Shown in pieces: positions 5,446 to 6,657 of a stretch of DNA of 6,657 nucleotides. The number at the start of each line of letters is the position of its first letter. Position 1 is the stretch's first letter. Both the position numbers and the translations under genes were made by a program. The notes beneath the pieces were generated by a model. The model had not been told where the DNA came from. It saw nothing but the letters and a program-made list of their open reading frames with translations, and searched no databases. Source of the stretch: Candidatus Portiera sp. (lineage in GTDB: Bacteria > Pseudomonadota > Gammaproteobacteria > CBDBNL01 > JAAOII01); NCBI GenBank assembly GCA_015163845.1, contig JAAOII010000015.1:1-6657 (forward strand). Reading direction: 5' to 3'.

Positions 5446-6657
5446 CTTGTTCTTGTCTTTGTTCTTGTCTTTGTTCTTGCCGTTGTCTGGTTTTTCTTTG
5501 CGGCTTCTTTGCCAGCGACTCTTGCCTTTTTGCGAGTAATTTGGGTTTTCAAGTCACTATCACTTCGCATTGCCTGTTCAATATCATCTCTGAGTTCACG
5601 AGTCATCGCCACAAATTTCTCATTCTTCAGAAGAGGAATGTCTGGGTCCCATACTTGAGCTAATTTACGCACGCCTTCCATATCATTTTTGGCGAAAATA
5701 TCTGCTTGACTTTGTGAACTCTTTTTATCCATACCCAATGCCTCTAATGCATAACGTCCAGTCCGCACAGAACTATCAAATACTTCACGCACTATATCAT
5801 TGGCACCTGCTCGGTAAAGCTTAAATACCTGTCGTCTATCCCAAGCCCGAGCAATTATATGAATATCTGGTCTTTGCCTACGAACCAGATTAACCAACTC
5901 TACTGCTTTCTCTGCATCATCAATCGCCACAATAAACATTTTTGCATCAGCAATTCCTGCTGCATGCAACAAATCAAGGCGTGCAGCATCACCATAGAAT
6001 GTCTCCACCCCAAATTTTCTTAAGGTATCAATGGCAGTAGCCCTGTATTCCAAAACAGTTGTTTTATAGCCATTGGCAAGCAAAATCCTATCAACGACTT
6101 GCCCAAAACGACCATGCCCGGCTATGATAACAGTCCCTTTTTTTATAACATCCTTATCATATTCCACTTCATTCTCACCTTTTCTTGCTTTCCTACTCTC
6201 TAGATAGGGCTGCACTCCTTTCTCATAAAACAAGAAAACCAGAGGAGTTAGTAGCATAGACAAAGCCACAACGACTATCAAGAGGTTCGCAAGTTCTGGT
6301 GGCAACACCGAGTTCTGTGTGGCAAATGCTAGTAAGACAAACCCGAATTCCCCGGCTTGAGCTAAACTGAGAGTGAACAACCAACGATCTGAGCGGGCCT
6401 TGATACCATAAATATTAGCTATGATGAAAAGTACCAGGCCCTTTATGAATATCAGCCCCAAGGTAGACACTGCCAGTATAAAAGCATTATCATATATGAT
6501 ATTAAAGTCAATGCTTGCACCAATTGTGATGAAGAATAGAGCCAGCAATATGCCCTTAAACGGCTCAATATTACTTTCCAACTCGCGCCTAAATTCACTA
6601 TTAGCCAAGACCACCCCAGCTAAGAAAGTCCCCAAAGCCGGAGAAAGCCCAACCAAA
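5442..6657 (-). CDS. KefB/KefC-type monovalent cation:proton antiporter, CPA2 family (5' partial)
   Basis: This is the C-terminal part (404 visible residues) of an inner-membrane K+/H+ antiporter like KefB/KefC. The frame runs off the right edge; the first visible codon, TTG, is internal, and by comparison with E. coli KefC roughly 250 residues are missing. The visible part has membrane helices with GLSPALGTFLAGVVLANSEF (3-22), the loop RELESNIEPFKG (24-35), FFITIGASIDF, and LSLAQAGEFGFVL (96-108). A linker (about 146-172) leads to an RCK/TrkA-N domain: the nucleotide-binding loop GHGRFGQ (180-186), YGDAARLDLL (221-230), and VAIDD (243-247). After about residue 310 there is a charged extension, ending in a Lys/Arg/Thr-rich tail (about 375-404) made partly of 12-bp repeats. 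No KefF/KefG-like partner is visible. The stop is TGA, within the ATGA overlap with the HAD gene. The family is confident; glutathione gating is inferred from the relatives. Confidence 0.92.
   Translation of the reverse strand, partial: LVGLSPALGTFLAGVVLANSEFRRELESNIEPFKGILLALFFITIGASIDFNIIYDNAFILAVSTLGLIFIKGLVLFIIANIYGIKARSDRWLFTLSLAQAGEFGFVLLAFATQNSVLPPELANLLIVVVALSMLLTPLVFLFYEKGVQPYLESRKARKGENEVEYDKDVIKKGTVIIAGHGRFGQVVDRILLANGYKTTVLEYRATAIDTLRKFGVETFYGDAARLDLLHAAGIADAKMFIVAIDDAEKAVELVNLVRRQRPDIHIIARAWDRRQVFKLYRAGANDIVREVFDSSVRTGRYALEALGMDKKSSQSQADIFAKNDMEGVRKLAQVWDPDIPLLKNEKFVAMTRELRDDIEQAMRSDSDLKTQITRKKARVAGKEAAKKNQTTARTKTRTKTRTR
5449..5480. repeat. 12-bp tandem repeat at the Kef gene 3' end
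   Basis: On the plus strand the unit GTTCTTGTCTTT occurs at 5449-5460 and 5461-5472, followed by a partial third copy, GTTCTTGC. It can also be read as alternating 6-mers, GTTCTT and GTCTTT. On the minus strand it encodes the tail ARTKTRTKTRTR, so each unit adds four residues without a frame change. The same bases lie immediately upstream of the HAD start codon, occupying its ribosome-binding region. Confidence 0.85.

Noticed and set aside
5433..5663. Plus-strand cysteine-rich ORF across the Kef 3' end
   Set aside because: Its Cys/Leu/Ser pattern is the reverse reading of the Lys/Arg/Thr-rich repeat tail of the Kef gene. It has no other support and overlaps two well-supported genes.

Overview
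The window looks like bacterial chromosome from an AT-leaning proteobacterium, most likely a gammaproteobacterium. Two genes support this: a UbiA that aligns end to end with the enterobacterial ubiquinone enzyme, and a KefB/KefC-type antiporter with its RCK domain. No phage, transposase, CRISPR array, tRNA or rRNA is visible. Coding density is very high, and no gene-free stretch exceeds 155 bases.

The layout is two convergent gene blocks. The plus-strand block (1-2930) holds two tandem copies of a class I SAM-dependent methyltransferase gene, the first cut by the left edge, followed after 8 bases by ubiA (4-hydroxybenzoate polyprenyltransferase, ubiquinone pathway). The copies are about 73% identical over 229 ungapped residues (my hand count) and do not look like UbiG or UbiE. 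Their substrate is unknown; adjacency to ubiA makes a prenylated or membrane substrate a reasonable guess only.

The minus-strand block (right to left, 6657-2981) is a Kef-type cation:proton antiporter cut by the right edge, a HAD-IB phosphatase and an ABC exporter half-transporter. The genes are joined by an ATGA overlap and a TAATG overlap, so they are almost certainly one translationally coupled operon. The two blocks meet in a 50-base gap with a short 6-bp tandem repeat and no convincing terminator.

Points worth a second look are the duplicated methyltransferases beside ubiA, the coupled antiporter-HAD-ABC module, an altered regulatory loop in the Kef protein, and short in-frame tandem repeats that encode basic low-complexity segments. 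None of the four visible starts has a recognisable Shine-Dalgarno sequence. I see no clear evidence for a wholly new defence or mobile system.
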